Shown: in pieces, positions 55,160 through 64,000 of the stretch | Numbering within the stretch: the stretch's first letter is position 1 | How the letters are laid out: every line of letters starts with the position of its first letter | Assembly: GCF_003201675.2 (NCBI RefSeq) | Contig: NZ_CP029287.2 | Span: 310,001 to 374,000 of the forward strand | DNA from: Metallosphaera hakonensis JCM 8857 = DSM 7519 | GTDB taxonomy: Archaea; Thermoproteota; Thermoprotei_A; Sulfolobales; Sulfolobaceae | DNA: 64,000 bases | Reading direction: 5' to 3' | The notes under the pieces: generated by a model | Database searches by the model: none | Seen by the model: the letters and a program-made list of their open reading frames with translations, nothing else | What the model was told of the DNA's origin: nothing | Program-made: the position numbers and the translations under genes

Positions 55160-56778
55160 ATGGAAGAGAAGGAAAGTAAGGATAGATTGCAAGAAAAGGA
55201 AACAAGTTTTTTTGACCCAATTTTAGATAGATTGGGGGTAAAGGAAGCACCTTATTCAGGATACCGGATTATATGTACAACGTTTCCTATTGGCTTGGGG
55301 CGCTGGTAATCGCAAGCTTTACATACACGGCGATTACCGGGATGGTACTCCTCCTTCACTATGACCCCGGTAACGCACTTCCCCAGACTCTGGCCATAGT
55401 TAACAATGTACCATACGGTGCTGTTATCCTGTTTAGTCACCTCTACGGAGCCTACATTCTCATTGTACTCGCTTACATACACATGTTCAGAAACTTCTTC
55501 AAGGGAGCCTACAAAAGGCCTAGGGAGTTACAGTGGGTCACCGGGGTATTGCTCCTGTCCTTGACTTTGGCAGTGTCCTTCTTCGGTTATACCTTAATAG
55601 GGAGTAACTTGCAGATAGGAGTAGTGGACTCAGTATCCTCCTTCCTTTTAAGAACGGGTATCCCAGGGTTCAAAGCTCTGGTGGGGCTGTTGTTTGGTCC
55701 TGGAGCAAACGCTGCATCATCAAACAACCCTGTCCTCGAGACTAAGTTCTTCTTCAGGATATTGGGCTGGCACGTGATATTGGCAATAATGATCGGTCTG
55801 CTATCTCTCTTTCATTTGATCCTGGCTGAGAGGTACGGAATTACGCCATCCTAAAAGGAAAAGGCCAGAATACCGGCATACTACACTAAAGAGGAACAAA
55901 GTAAGTTCAGCCAGTGGTGGCCTAGGAGCTTCATATACATGGTTTCCTTGATATTGATGACCTGGGGTGTAATACTCATTGTACCTGACGCTTTGGTGAA
56001 TCTGATCCCTCATTTCATCCAGCCGTATCCTCCATGGTTCATGATGCCCGTCTACAAATTGAAGGACTTCTCGTTGCCAAACGGAGCGCCGATAACTCCA
56101 TAAGCAGTAGTGGCCACCCTAATTGTGGGTGCGGTCGTCTTAATTTTAGTTCCGTTCCTGGAGAGGAGCGACTCGCTATACCTGAGTGAAAGGAAGTTCT
56201 GGACGTGGATGATGTCCACATTGGCCTATTCGCTGCTTGCATTGTGGATCTGGGGCTACTTCTACCCGGAGACGCCTGTCGCGGTGGATAAGCAGGCCCT
56301 AGTCTTCGGAATCCCCACGTTGATCATAGCCGTCGTAATAGGACTATCCCACAAGTTGAAGAAAGGGGCATTGCGGACACGAGCCCAAACTCAAAAAATA
56401 ACACCTTACTCGGTATTGGGAACTGCCGTAGTGATACTGATGTTCTCAGGTGGTTTTGCTTATTTTGTAATGAGGCACGCTCTATTTTCCCTGTTCCTGA
56501 TAATTCCGCTGTTCACTCTGGTATATCATTCGGTTATCAGAATGGTAAGGGCGTTCAATAACACTAGCATTACGGTAGCATCCCCGATGACAAAGAGGAC
56601 CGCACGTCTGGAATTGGGAGTGATCACTGCAGTTTCAGTGATCCTATTTGCGCTTTTACCCACGTTACCCAGTGTCGGAATGCCCAGCACTTACGCAGGA
56701 CTCGACCTCGGCGTAGTCATGTTTTTGTGGGGCTATGCAATAAACCGGTACCACCGCATGATCTATGGGAAGGACTAG
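55160..56778 (+). pseudogene. Cytochrome b (SoxC/SoxN-like), one frameshift and two in-frame TAA
   Basis: The gene encodes a quinol-oxidising cytochrome b of a bc1-like complex, about 540 codons in all. The start is ATG 55160 (or 55157) behind GAGGTGA. Codons for MEEKESKDRLQEKE lead to GVKEAP. One base is then lost near 55250-55253, and the frame continues as LFRIPDYMYNVSYWLG. Haem ligands are present as two His pairs, each 14 residues apart (SHLYGAYILIVLAYIH and WHVILAIMIGLLSLFH). TAA codons interrupt at 55852-55854 (ITPS, stop, KEKARIP) and 56101-56103 (PITP, stop, AVVATL). The C-terminal spans run to 56778 unbroken. No Rieske protein gene is adjacent. Apart from the three lesions the sequence looks well kept. 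Confidence 0.85.
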
Positions 56779-57436
56779 AGTATGTATATGATGTTCATGG
56801 CGTCCTAGAAGATCTCCTCTAGGTTATGAATTTGGGCATGTGAGGATTCAGAAGTTGGGACTCCCTTGTGATCTGAGCCCACATGATAATTTGCGTATTT
56901 CGCAAGGCCACTGCTCACAACCTTGGTTGCTTGAGGTGAAAAACGATGGTAAAGTAAAAACAAAACCCGAAGGGGGCTATTCCATGAAGGTGATGGAGAC
57001 AGTCAAGGAATAAGTCAAGTTACTAAGAGATCGAGGAGATGATATTGCAGGAGGCCACGATATAAGGGATCGAGATCTACTCTGCGGTAGAGACAATGAG
57101 AACAAGACAAACTTCGGTTGAGAACTGAAGACGAAGTTCTGAGGCTTAGGGTCTAAGGACCAAGAGAGTAGGCCTCACACCCAAGATCTCTTGAGAGTGT
57201 CTTAAACACTAATGAATGAATAAACACTGGGTAATATATATGATCTGATATATTTTCAGACCCCTACTCTATAAGGTGACCGCATGTGAACGCTCCTCCT
57301 GGTCCTATGGGTTAACTTCGTCCTTCTCCCAACCAGAATCTAAATCGTTACAGAAATGGAAACAGAACGGATGTATTCTAGGAGTAACTGCAGAAAAAAT
57401 TTATAAATTAGTTATTTAATGTTGTTATAGAGCGAG
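56779..57436. other. Gene-free region with solo right end of IS1-family element
   Basis: At 57242-57298 the order GATCTGATATATTTT, CAG, ATAAGGTGACCGCATG, GAACGCTCC matches the right end of the complete element. The preceding 200 bases may be decayed transposase but could not be aligned. TTATTTAAT (57412-57420) is the nearest TATA candidate for the next gene. Confidence 0.5.
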
Positions 57437-58537
57437 ATGAGACCTAGGTCTAAGATTAAAGGATCCAGTAGTTCTCTGGCAGTTGGGATAATCGTTGCTA
57501 TAATATTGGCCATTGTTATGGTAGGGTTCTATCTCTACCCGTTTATATTTCACAACAGGACCGTGACGTTAACCAAGAATGGGATGACCCCCAATAACGT
57601 GGAGGTGTATAATGCCCTCTCCACTGCGTTGGGCAACTCCTACCGAGTAATAGCCTTGAACGGCACCGATGCCAACGGCCTACTCGTGTTCGGTAGCGTT
57701 AAAGACCCTATTTTATTCATTAATTACAGCTCCTTATATTACATACAGAAGAGTGCTCTAGTCAAGGTATATCCGCCTGGAAGTATGCAGTATTGGGGCA
57801 ATCTGTCCTATGATCTGGCTGTGTTAAGGCTGGTACCAGCTAAATACCACGTCGCATCGGCTGTACTAATGAACACGACGGGCCTCGATTATACCGGGGG
57901 AAACTATACGTTGACCCTTCTGGGTACCTTTTCCCACGGTAGTTCAGTATTTATTCCAAGTTATCCCGCTGATGGTTATACGGTAATGATGTTCGTAACG
58001 CCGCCTAGACCTCCCGTTAATAATACCGTGAACGATACACTTGAAGCGTTAAATGTAGGTATGGAAGGGTGGCCAGTTCAGTTAACCGGTGAGATCTATT
58101 ACCCGTATTCTACAACTCCCTATATAGTGGTCCAGTGGGAGCCCTATTGGCATGAGGTTAATGACACGTGGACTACCGGAGAGTTCAATGTTTGGGTAGT
58201 CCACCCGCTATCTAACGGTACCTTGACCGAGACCAGTATTAAGCTATTGGTCGGCGGTGGAGGTAACGGTTACATCAAAGACCTTAAGCCCGGTGACCTA
58301 ATTGAGATGGAAGTCACATATGACGGTAATGATAACACTGTTTACGCTAAGGTTGTAAACCTCAATTCATCAAGTACCGTAACGGTGGCGCTACCCTTAT
58401 ATTCAAACTTTACGGTCCCACATGCAGGTGGATATTGGACGGAAGTTAATGCCGGTACAGGAAACTCTTATTGGAACTGGGGTCTAGTATATTTAAGCGT
58501 ATTCAATAACGTCTATGTGGAGATAGAAAAAGGCTAA
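57437..58537 (+). CDS. Exported protein with N-terminal membrane anchor
   Basis: A 366-residue protein. After a short basic stretch (MRPRSKIKG) comes a span (LAVGIIVAIILAIVMVGFYL), and then a large extracellular domain that is beta-rich with more than ten Asn-x-Ser/Thr sites (NHT-, NGT-, NTT-, NDT-like). The N-terminal end resembles archaellin/pilin-type precursors only in position of the hydrophobic segment; no clear class III cleavage site is seen. The A+T-leaning codons differ from the metabolic genes. Family not recognised. Confidence 0.65.
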   Translation: MRPRSKIKGSSSSLAVGIIVAIILAIVMVGFYLYPFIFHNRTVTLTKNGMTPNNVEVYNALSTALGNSYRVIALNGTDANGLLVFGSVKDPILFINYSSLYYIQKSALVKVYPPGSMQYWGNLSYDLAVLRLVPAKYHVASAVLMNTTGLDYTGGNYTLTLLGTFSHGSSVFIPSYPADGYTVMMFVTPPRPPVNNTVNDTLEALNVGMEGWPVQLTGEIYYPYSTTPYIVVQWEPYWHEVNDTWTTGEFNVWVVHPLSNGTLTETSIKLLVGGGGNGYIKDLKPGDLIEMEVTYDGNDNTVYAKVVNLNSSSTVTVALPLYSNFTVPHAGGYWTEVNAGTGNSYWNWGLVYLSVFNNVYVEIEKG

Positions 58538-58562
58538 GATGAGGAAATATGCTTTCGACGGC

Positions 58563-58633
58563 GGGCCTACCGGGAATAGATGTGTATTTCGCCTGAAAAT
58601 CACGTTTCTTACACATCTATATAGGAAAGCTTC
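58563..58633 (-). mobile_element. 71-bp hairpin MITE, copy C
   Basis: Inner arms ATAGATGTGTA and TACACATCTAT are a perfect 11-bp inverted repeat. A perfect 9-bp direct repeat TTCGACGGC (58554-58562 and 58634-58642) flanks it. The loop (TTCGCCTGAAAATCACG) is close to that of the other copies. Confidence 0.8.
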
Positions 58634-58818
58634 TTCGACGGCAGGACGTTTATGCCAAGTTATCCTTTTTGGGAAATTGTTCTTGTGATGGTCACTCGCT
58701 AAGAACTTATTAGAAATGCTACCTCACTGGGTTTGAAGATCTCATATCCAGGCTCTTTTCGTTGAAGATAATCTCCATGAAGAGGCTTCGCTTGATGGAA
58801 TATAGTGTATTGGTGTAA

Positions 58819-58913
58819 TGTGCTTCCTGAGGCTTTAAAGGGCAAGGTAGCCTTTTCTGACACATCGAGTGGCTTTGGACGCTACATTGCACTTTACGCA
58901 ATGACTAAGTATG
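58819..58913 (+). mobile_element. 95-bp inverted-repeat element, copy C
   Basis: GGCTTTAAAGGGCAAG, TAGCCTTTTCTGACACATCG and AGTGGCTTTGGACGCTACAT follow the copies at 16194 and 35051 (inverted). It ends TGACTAAGTAT. The left end (TGTGCTTCCTGA) is worn. Confidence 0.65.
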
Positions 58914-58964
58914 ATATAATATTCTAGACATACTTCAATTAGATGAGTACATGAAATCACTTCC
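58914..58964 (+). repeat. Possible solo right end of IS1-family element
   Basis: GATATAAT, AGATGAGTACATGA and ATCACTTCC follow the right end of the element at 52219 in order, but with many changes. It lies between two other inserted elements. Tentative. Confidence 0.3.
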
Positions 58965-58978
58965 AATAAGCTTGAGAA

Positions 58979-59180
58979 TGTCCGGAATGTAAAAAATTCA
59001 ATTTATATTGTGGAGAATATTCGTGTTTTTATCATTTTTCTACCCATAGTTCGAATCATCTATCTCGGGGAACGGAGTCTAACGATAGACTGTTTACAGG
59101 TTGTCCAGATACAACCTTATACCTAGAATAATCCCTGTTTCCATTTCAATATTTTCGCCGAAATATTTGCATTCCGGACA
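58979..59180 (-). mobile_element. 202-bp TGTCCGGAATG inverted-repeat element, copy 2
   Basis: Perfect 11-bp terminal repeats, identical to those at 29322-29523, and the same length of 202 bp. It lies in the opposite orientation. Two nested insert families lie directly to its left, so 58563-59180 is an insertion hot spot. Confidence 0.78.
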
Positions 59181-59258
59181 CTGTAGCGTCATCTGGGATT
59201 TTCTCCCGCTCCTAGGAAAAGCTTTTAACTTATAAAACATTGATTATATACGATAAAG

Positions 59259-60344
59259 TTGAAGATATGCCCTAAATGTGGGTATAGTGTCCCAGACTAC
59301 CTCGGCGTATGCCCAAATTGCGGAACTTCACTCCAAGATATGAAGGCCTGCCCGAAGTGTGGATTCCTCAATCAGCAACAGATGAAATTCTGCACCAATT
59401 GCGGAGCTAACCTCGATCTTTCCCCTCCACCTCCACCTCCAAGTTTCTCGATCCCTCAATATCCTCCTTCTGGGCCTCAATATCCACCTTCTGGAATTAA
59501 TAAGACTAGATCAACTAAGCCCAGATTGTTCCCTAAGGCTCTCGTAATTTTGTTGGTGATAGGAATCCTGGTGGTAGTAGTAGGAGCGGGAGTGGCGATG
59601 GTTCTTATACCTTACTACCTCTTCCATCACACCACTTCCAACCCGTCTTCCGTTATTAACCCTCCCACTATCGTTAACCCTCCACCCTCCCCAATAAGCA
59701 CTCCTCCACCATCTTCAAATCCTCCACCCTCCTCTTCCCAGGGTACAGGATCCTCAGAGAATCCCCCCTCAGGTTTAATACACTATCCCTATATTAACAC
59801 TCCTTACATATACCTCTTCGCTAACAACTCCAACCTCATAGTTGTGTCAGACAAAGGGTTCTCCCCTCAGGGGGTAATCTTCCCTGTTGAAATCTCTGGA
59901 GACACTCTCGTGATAAGTATGGTTGCGTACGTCTACAACGGGAGCTCACTCTATAACTTCACGAGACCTGTGGCATACAACCCTGGAGTCGATATACTTA
60001 CTGGAAACTTGAGTGGATTAATTACCGTGAATCAAGTCTCACCTAGTGCGCTTGTTACAATGTGGGGTCAGGGCGGTGGAGCCAACGCCAGACTGTTCTT
60101 CAACGGAACAGGAAATTACGATGCCATGCCCTGGGTTTCAGGAGGAGGTAACTTCACTTACATCTTCGTCAATCACTGGGGTTACCTATACTTAAGCGAG
60201 GCCGTTGTGAACGGTCAAGTTTACAAGGTAGATATTAACACTTGGGTACCTTGGAGTGAAGTGGACGGTATAGCCATTGTGCCGGACAACGGAATCTTGA
60301 TAGTGAAAAGCTTCTCTGTGAACGGGAACACCTACGTAAGCTAA
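59259..60344 (+). CDS. Zinc-ribbon protein with membrane span and exported domain
   Basis: The 361 residues read, in order: two Cys4 zinc ribbons (CPKCGYSVPDYLGVCPNCG; CPKCGFLNQQQMKFCTNCG), a Pro-rich linker (PPPPPPSFSIPQYPPSG), one span (ALVILLVIGILVVVVGAGVA), a Pro/Ser-rich stalk and an extracellular beta-rich domain with sequons. It would place zinc ribbons in the cytoplasm and a sensor or adhesin-like domain outside. The start is TTG 59259, 25 bp from ACTTATAAAAC (59228-59238). It joins in one chain the features found in the two-gene units at 44118-48509. Confidence 0.78.
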   Translation: MKICPKCGYSVPDYLGVCPNCGTSLQDMKACPKCGFLNQQQMKFCTNCGANLDLSPPPPPPSFSIPQYPPSGPQYPPSGINKTRSTKPRLFPKALVILLVIGILVVVVGAGVAMVLIPYYLFHHTTSNPSSVINPPTIVNPPPSPISTPPPSSNPPPSSSQGTGSSENPPSGLIHYPYINTPYIYLFANNSNLIVVSDKGFSPQGVIFPVEISGDTLVISMVAYVYNGSSLYNFTRPVAYNPGVDILTGNLSGLITVNQVSPSALVTMWGQGGGANARLFFNGTGNYDAMPWVSGGGNFTYIFVNHWGYLYLSEAVVNGQVYKVDINTWVPWSEVDGIAIVPDNGILIVKSFSVNGNTYVS

Positions 60345-60349
60345 TTCGT

Positions 60350-60474
60350 TTTTATGGTCTATTTTTATTAAAACTGAGCAACGTTCTTTTAAATCAACGT
60401 CCGATTTCAATTGATGATAAGTCGAGGAGTGTGACACCTAATAGAATTGAAATTAGTCATAAAACGCTTTTTAG
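60350..60474. mobile_element. GTGGAT-type MITE relative, copy 7
   Basis: CGTTTTTATGGTC at the left and AGTCATAAAACG at the right form imperfect terminal repeats. The interior CTTTTAAATCAACGTCCGAT and ACACCTAATAGAATTGAA follow the family in inverted orientation. Tentative. Confidence 0.4.
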
Positions 60475-61663
60475 TTAGAACCCTGCTTAGGCCTCTCTGA
60501 CTAAATCCGCTCCTCTATTGGGGAGACACTCATTCTGAAGTTCTCGCCTCCAATTTTTCTCTCTGAATTACCGCGTAAAACCTGTGGTTCCGAGGCATTT
60601 TAGCCCGAGAGAGTTATTCCCTTAAGGGAAGGAATGATACCAAAGAAGCCTCCGGTAATGTGATGATTAAGGAAGTAGGGCAGATGAGAGGGACTTCAAG
60701 GTTTCAATCTTAGCTTGGTTTTACTCATAGTCCCACACCAGAATGAGCCAACTTTCCGCAGTATGGAGGTCTTTAGTAGGCGGACTTAGTTTACTCACCC
60801 CTACACCCGGGTTTACTGGGAAGTCGAAGCGTAGAGGTGATCGTCTAATATTAATATAGATATTATTCAATTATATAATTACTTTTGACGTGCTTATATT
60901 AAAACTTCATAAAAAGTACACCGAAGAAAAGAGGAAAATTAAAGTAATCAGGCCTCAATCTAAATTATTCAATCTTATTCTGACCTCCGGTGCCCACAGA
61001 GTCCTACTGAGTAACGTCCTCCCACCGGGATGTTACCATTGGCACCTATCTTAACTAACCTTAAGATCTAGATTCCACTCTGATCCTTACCATTCATTGA
61101 GGGACTTCCAAGGTCCTGGTATGAATGCGGAGTTCTCGAAGAATGACCTGGAGTTCTTAGAGAAGGTTAAGGATATGTTTCATATAATTTCGATATCTGG
61201 ATCTTTCGGTGGAAAATCCTTATTGAATAAGGCGACCGTATGGGAACGCCTCCCTTGCTTACAATCACCTTGGTCTACCTTACGAGGAGGGAATTTCCAA
61301 ATTCAAGCAACTTCTCTAGAAATGCGGGGTAAATGAAATCCAGAGAGCGTTTGCTTATCAAGGGGTTTCCCTTCACTTCCCACAGTTTAAAAGTCTCAAG
61401 CTCAAGTGGTTTACGTTCAGGAGAACTACCTTACACAAGGCCTTATTTATGGAATTAAAGGGTAGTGGAGATCATCTGATATTCCCTAATCTCCACCATG
61501 GTGAAGTCCCCTTGACCCAATTCATGTTAGATATGGAATGAGACGAGTATTGAGAACTCTTCCGATGTTGGAGCTCTGAAACTTTGACAAGACCTTTTCT
61601 TGATGGCTTAGGACATGGCATTTTTAGAATTTTATTTTCAATTGTCCAACAAATCAAGTAATC
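60475..61663. other. Long gene-free region with solo right end of IS1-family element
   Basis: About 1.2 kb. At 61178-61254 TATAATTTCGATATC, TTATTGAATAAGGCGACCGT and GGGAACGCCTCCC follow the right end of the complete element. A 79-codon frame over it (61097-61336) is therefore rejected as a gene. TTTTAGAATTTTAT (61621-61634) holds the TATA box of the next gene. Confidence 0.45.
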
Positions 61664-62851
61664 ATGAAAATTTTTAATTTAGTCATGGGAAATGTTCCGA
61701 TGTCCTCTCCCTTAGACTACCCGGGTTACAGGAGGTTCCTGATTAACAACGCCCTAACTTCAGCAGTCTACCCGTGGTCCGAGATGACGGTCATGTGGCT
61801 CTTTTACCAAAACCTCCACAGCCTACTCCTCTTCTCCCTGGTTGCTTCCTCTAGGGTCATCGTGAGGATAGTGGGCTCCCCGATCGCAGGATGGCTCGGA
61901 GATCGATACGATAGGGGTAAGATACTCTTCGTAACCAAGTCAACGTTCCCTTTCATCTTGACAACCCTGGCTCTCCTCATGGCCTTCCACCAATACCTGA
62001 TAGGGATAGCGGTGGTCTTCATTAGGGCTTTCATTTCCGAGATCTCGGCCCTCACGGGGTCAGTTTCCATTGTGACCCTTGTTCCCAGAGAGATGATGTC
62101 CAGGGCAATCTTCATCAACAGGATGATTAAGGAACCCTCGACCCTTGTAACCACGTTGACCTGGCCCCTCATGTTCAACCTCCTGGGCCCGTATCTCCTC
62201 CTGGTATCGGCCACCACTCTGGCCGTGGCGCTCCCCTTCGTCTACGGTCTCAAGGTTAGCGGTGGAAAGAAGAACGTGAGCCTCCTCACCGGTCTAAGGA
62301 TCTTTGCCTCAAAGCAGGAGGTGAGAGGGGCCATCCTGGGGATCGTGGTGGACCAAATGGCCTTCGCCTTCCTGCTGTATTACACCCCGCTTATGGTGAC
62401 GCTGGAGGGCGGATCGGAGATCTTCTACAGTTTGGCCAACGCTGCCTTCGCTCTGGGCGCGGTTCTGGGCTCCTACCTGGTTACAAAGATCAAGAGCTCA
62501 GCGATAGCGGACATCATAAACTTGGCAGTGAAGGTCTCGCTATTTCCTCCACTCCTCTTCCACAACCCCTGGTCCCTCGTTTACTCCATGTTTGCCATAA
62601 CCTTCGCTGACATGCACTTGGAAATAGTCTGGTTCAGGTCCTTGAGGACCGGGGCCACGGACGATTACCTGTCCAGCGTGATAGGGTTGGACGACACCCT
62701 AACCAATCTGGGTAGAACCGGGGCTCTCGAGATCTTCCCTTTCCTTCTCTCTGACGGTCTATATACGGCCGTGGGCTTGGGCCTAATCTTGATAGGTGTT
62801 GAGGGCATAATTCACCTGACCCATAAGTCCATGCTGGAGTTCGACTCTTGA
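61664..62851 (+). CDS. MFS transporter
   Basis: A 395-residue permease with about 12 spans. IAGWLGDRYDRGKILFV is the loop 2-3 signature. It is not close to the three other MFS types in this window. The ATG at 61664 is about 27-30 bp from a TTTTAT box; a second ATG at 61685 is possible. Substrate unknown; a drug or metabolite exporter is plausible. Confidence 0.8.
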   Translation: MKIFNLVMGNVPMSSPLDYPGYRRFLINNALTSAVYPWSEMTVMWLFYQNLHSLLLFSLVASSRVIVRIVGSPIAGWLGDRYDRGKILFVTKSTFPFILTTLALLMAFHQYLIGIAVVFIRAFISEISALTGSVSIVTLVPREMMSRAIFINRMIKEPSTLVTTLTWPLMFNLLGPYLLLVSATTLAVALPFVYGLKVSGGKKNVSLLTGLRIFASKQEVRGAILGIVVDQMAFAFLLYYTPLMVTLEGGSEIFYSLANAAFALGAVLGSYLVTKIKSSAIADIINLAVKVSLFPPLLFHNPWSLVYSMFAITFADMHLEIVWFRSLRTGATDDYLSSVIGLDDTLTNLGRTGALEIFPFLLSDGLYTAVGLGLILIGVEGIIHLTHKSMLEFDS

Positions 62852-63066
62852 TCATGGTCGATGAAGGAGCTCCGTGGTCTAACGGGAACTGGATTAGACC
62901 GGACGTTTTGATGAATTTTTACAATAAGTCGAGTATCTTCCAGGGACAAGATTATGGCAATATCAATCATGATTGGAAATCCTTGTATTTCAGGATCATT
63001 GAAACCGTGATGACCAGGCTTGGGTCTTACTCCCTGCCTAGAAGATGGAAGAGAAGCCGTTGTTAG
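62848..63066 (+). CDS. Possible small protein overlapping the MFS gene
   Basis: A 72-codon frame beginning at TTG 62848 or ATG 62854, 4 bases into or just after the MFS stop. The sequence has an ordinary composition (GAPWSNGNWIRPDVL, IIETVMTRLGSYSLP), but no motif and no ribosome site. It may be real and coupled, or a fragment of a decayed gene. Confidence 0.25.
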   Translation: MIMVDEGAPWSNGNWIRPDVLMNFYNKSSIFQGQDYGNINHDWKSLYFRIIETVMTRLGSYSLPRRWKRSRC

Positions 63067-63159
63067 CAGTTTCGGATAATCATAAAGTTTGTGTTATTTC
63101 ATCATAAACTTCTGTCAATGCTTAGACCAAAGGGGATGTGTTAAAGAGGGAGATTTCGT

Positions 63160-63231
63160 GGGGCTTCCCTATATAGATTGTGTAGATAACGTCATTTTCA
63201 GGTGAAATATACAACTGTACCTGATAACCCC
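63160..63231 (+). mobile_element. 72-bp hairpin MITE, copy D
   Basis: GGGGCTTCC at the left and GATAACCCC at the right, with inner TATAGATTGTGTA/TATACAACTGTA arms and the shared loop ACGTCATTTTCAGGTGA. The length is again 72 bp. No target duplication remains. Confidence 0.68.
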
Positions 63232-63360
63232 TGGCAAGTCCGACACCATTCGCAAGGAATGTGGACTTATGTAGCACATCGGACGTGACTAATTCCCATC
63301 TCCGAGTTCAGTATCTGAACCAAGATCTACCGTTAAAAACTCCCCTCATACATTTCATCA

Positions 63361-63960
63361 ATGATTCCAATATTTCAGACGCAGTTCAATGAAGATCTAT
63401 TTTACCTGGCCTATATCTTGGTCTTTACTCCCGACATCGCCGTTACTTACGGTATAGGATTGGTGAGAAGGAAGGCGGGAGTGAGGAGGAGGGAGTTCTC
63501 GACTTTTTTCCTCTTCATAGGGATGATATTTTTAGCCGTATTCTTCTCCTACTTCTTTGGCTATTACTCTTACTTCTCAGGAGTCGGGGAACTACCCTTA
63601 GGGTTCACATACGTGGGAATTTTCCTGATGATGGTGGGAGAGGCCTTCAGGATGTGGGGGATCATAACCCTTGGCAAGTTCTTTTCCCCAGTGGTCACGA
63701 TCTACTCTGACCAGAGAGTCGTGACCAAAGGACCCTATCGGCTTGTTAGACATCCTGCGTACGGTGGAGCCATCATCACGTTATTAGGAGTAGCCTTGTC
63801 CTTGAGGAGTGTCTTTTCACCGCTTATAATATTGGCCGTGATTGCATCGTATAACTATAGGGCAAACTTGGAGGAGAAGCTTTTGTTGGAGAGCGAGGGA
63901 GAGGAGTACGCTAACTACAGGAGAAAGGTGAGAAAGAAGTTCATTCCCTACCTGTTCTGA
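63361..63960 (+). CDS. Isoprenylcysteine carboxyl methyltransferase (ICMT/PEMT) family membrane protein
   Basis: A 199-residue membrane protein with about 5 spans. The C-terminal family motif is clear: VVTKGPYRLVRHPAYGG, followed by a span and NYRANLEEKLLLESEGEEYANY-type ending (shared EE-x-LL-x-x-F/GxEY pattern). These SAM-dependent enzymes methylate prenylcysteine or lipids; archaeal substrates are unknown. GTTAAAAAC (63333-63341) is about 24 bp before the ATG. Confidence 0.85.
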   Translation: MIPIFQTQFNEDLFYLAYILVFTPDIAVTYGIGLVRRKAGVRRREFSTFFLFIGMIFLAVFFSYFFGYYSYFSGVGELPLGFTYVGIFLMMVGEAFRMWGIITLGKFFSPVVTIYSDQRVVTKGPYRLVRHPAYGGAIITLLGVALSLRSVFSPLIILAVIASYNYRANLEEKLLLESEGEEYANYRRKVRKKFIPYLF

Positions 63961-64000
63961 ATTCCCTAAAAAGACAACAGGTTGTCTCTTCGCTCTTGGT

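Noticed and set aside
61097-61336. 79-codon frame
   Set aside because: Its second half is a solo right end of the IS1-family element; there is no promoter or family similarity.

Overview
The window looks like a chromosomal segment of a thermoacidophilic crenarchaeon of the order Sulfolobales. A Metallosphaera-like genome is my best guess from the moderate G+C of the genes and the AGG/GAG-rich codons, but this is inference. Most genes appear leaderless: a TTTAAA-type TATA box sits about 24-30 bp before the start codon. Strong GGAGGTGA ribosome sites appear only where translation is internal or coupled. I used this rule to move several starts downstream. I saw no rRNA, tRNA or CRISPR array.

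Layout. 1-1.7 kb: a cut transposase and a broken tnpB. 1.8-5.2 kb: hyuA-hyuB, an ATP-dependent hydantoinase/oxoprolinase pair. 5.7-15.6 kb: transporters and enzymes (three MFS permeases, a PaREP1/HEPN gene, an orphan antitoxin, a phosphodiesterase, a flavin disulfide reductase, pirin, DUF72). 16-18.3 kb: poorly known small genes and decayed copies. 18.3-28.4 kb: an MFS permease with 5-formyl-THF cyclo-ligase, a TauE/SafE permease, a complete ECF vitamin-type transporter (S, fused A-A, T) followed in overlap by a secreted acid-phosphatase-like enzyme, and a TPP enzyme broken by one TGA. 28.6-40.9 kb: accessory DNA with GNAT, an MNT-HEPN pair, more PaREP1/HEPN genes, two P-loop ATPases with repeated promoter elements, a vapBC pair with truncated toxin, and several unknowns.

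42.3-60.3 kb is the most unusual part. It holds zinc-ribbon proteins, PH-like zinc-ribbon proteins, single-span exported proteins, a membrane-anchored beta-propeller and an ankyrin-zinc-ribbon protein. These form a possible envelope-related gene cluster with a duplicated two-gene unit. Within it lie a complete IS1-family element with an 8-bp target duplication and a cytochrome b gene broken by one frameshift and two TAA codons. 61.6-64 kb: an MFS permease and an isoprenylcysteine-methyltransferase-like protein.

The intergenic DNA is rich in small non-autonomous inverted-repeat elements. Four families were recognised by eye: 72 bp (4 copies, hairpin-forming, target duplications), about 127-130 bp (at least 6 copies, target duplications of 7 and 9 bp), 95 bp (3 copies) and about 202 bp (2 copies plus one solo end that truncates tnpB). 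There are also many solo ends of the IS1-family element. Repeated insertion and decay seem to explain most long gene-free stretches.
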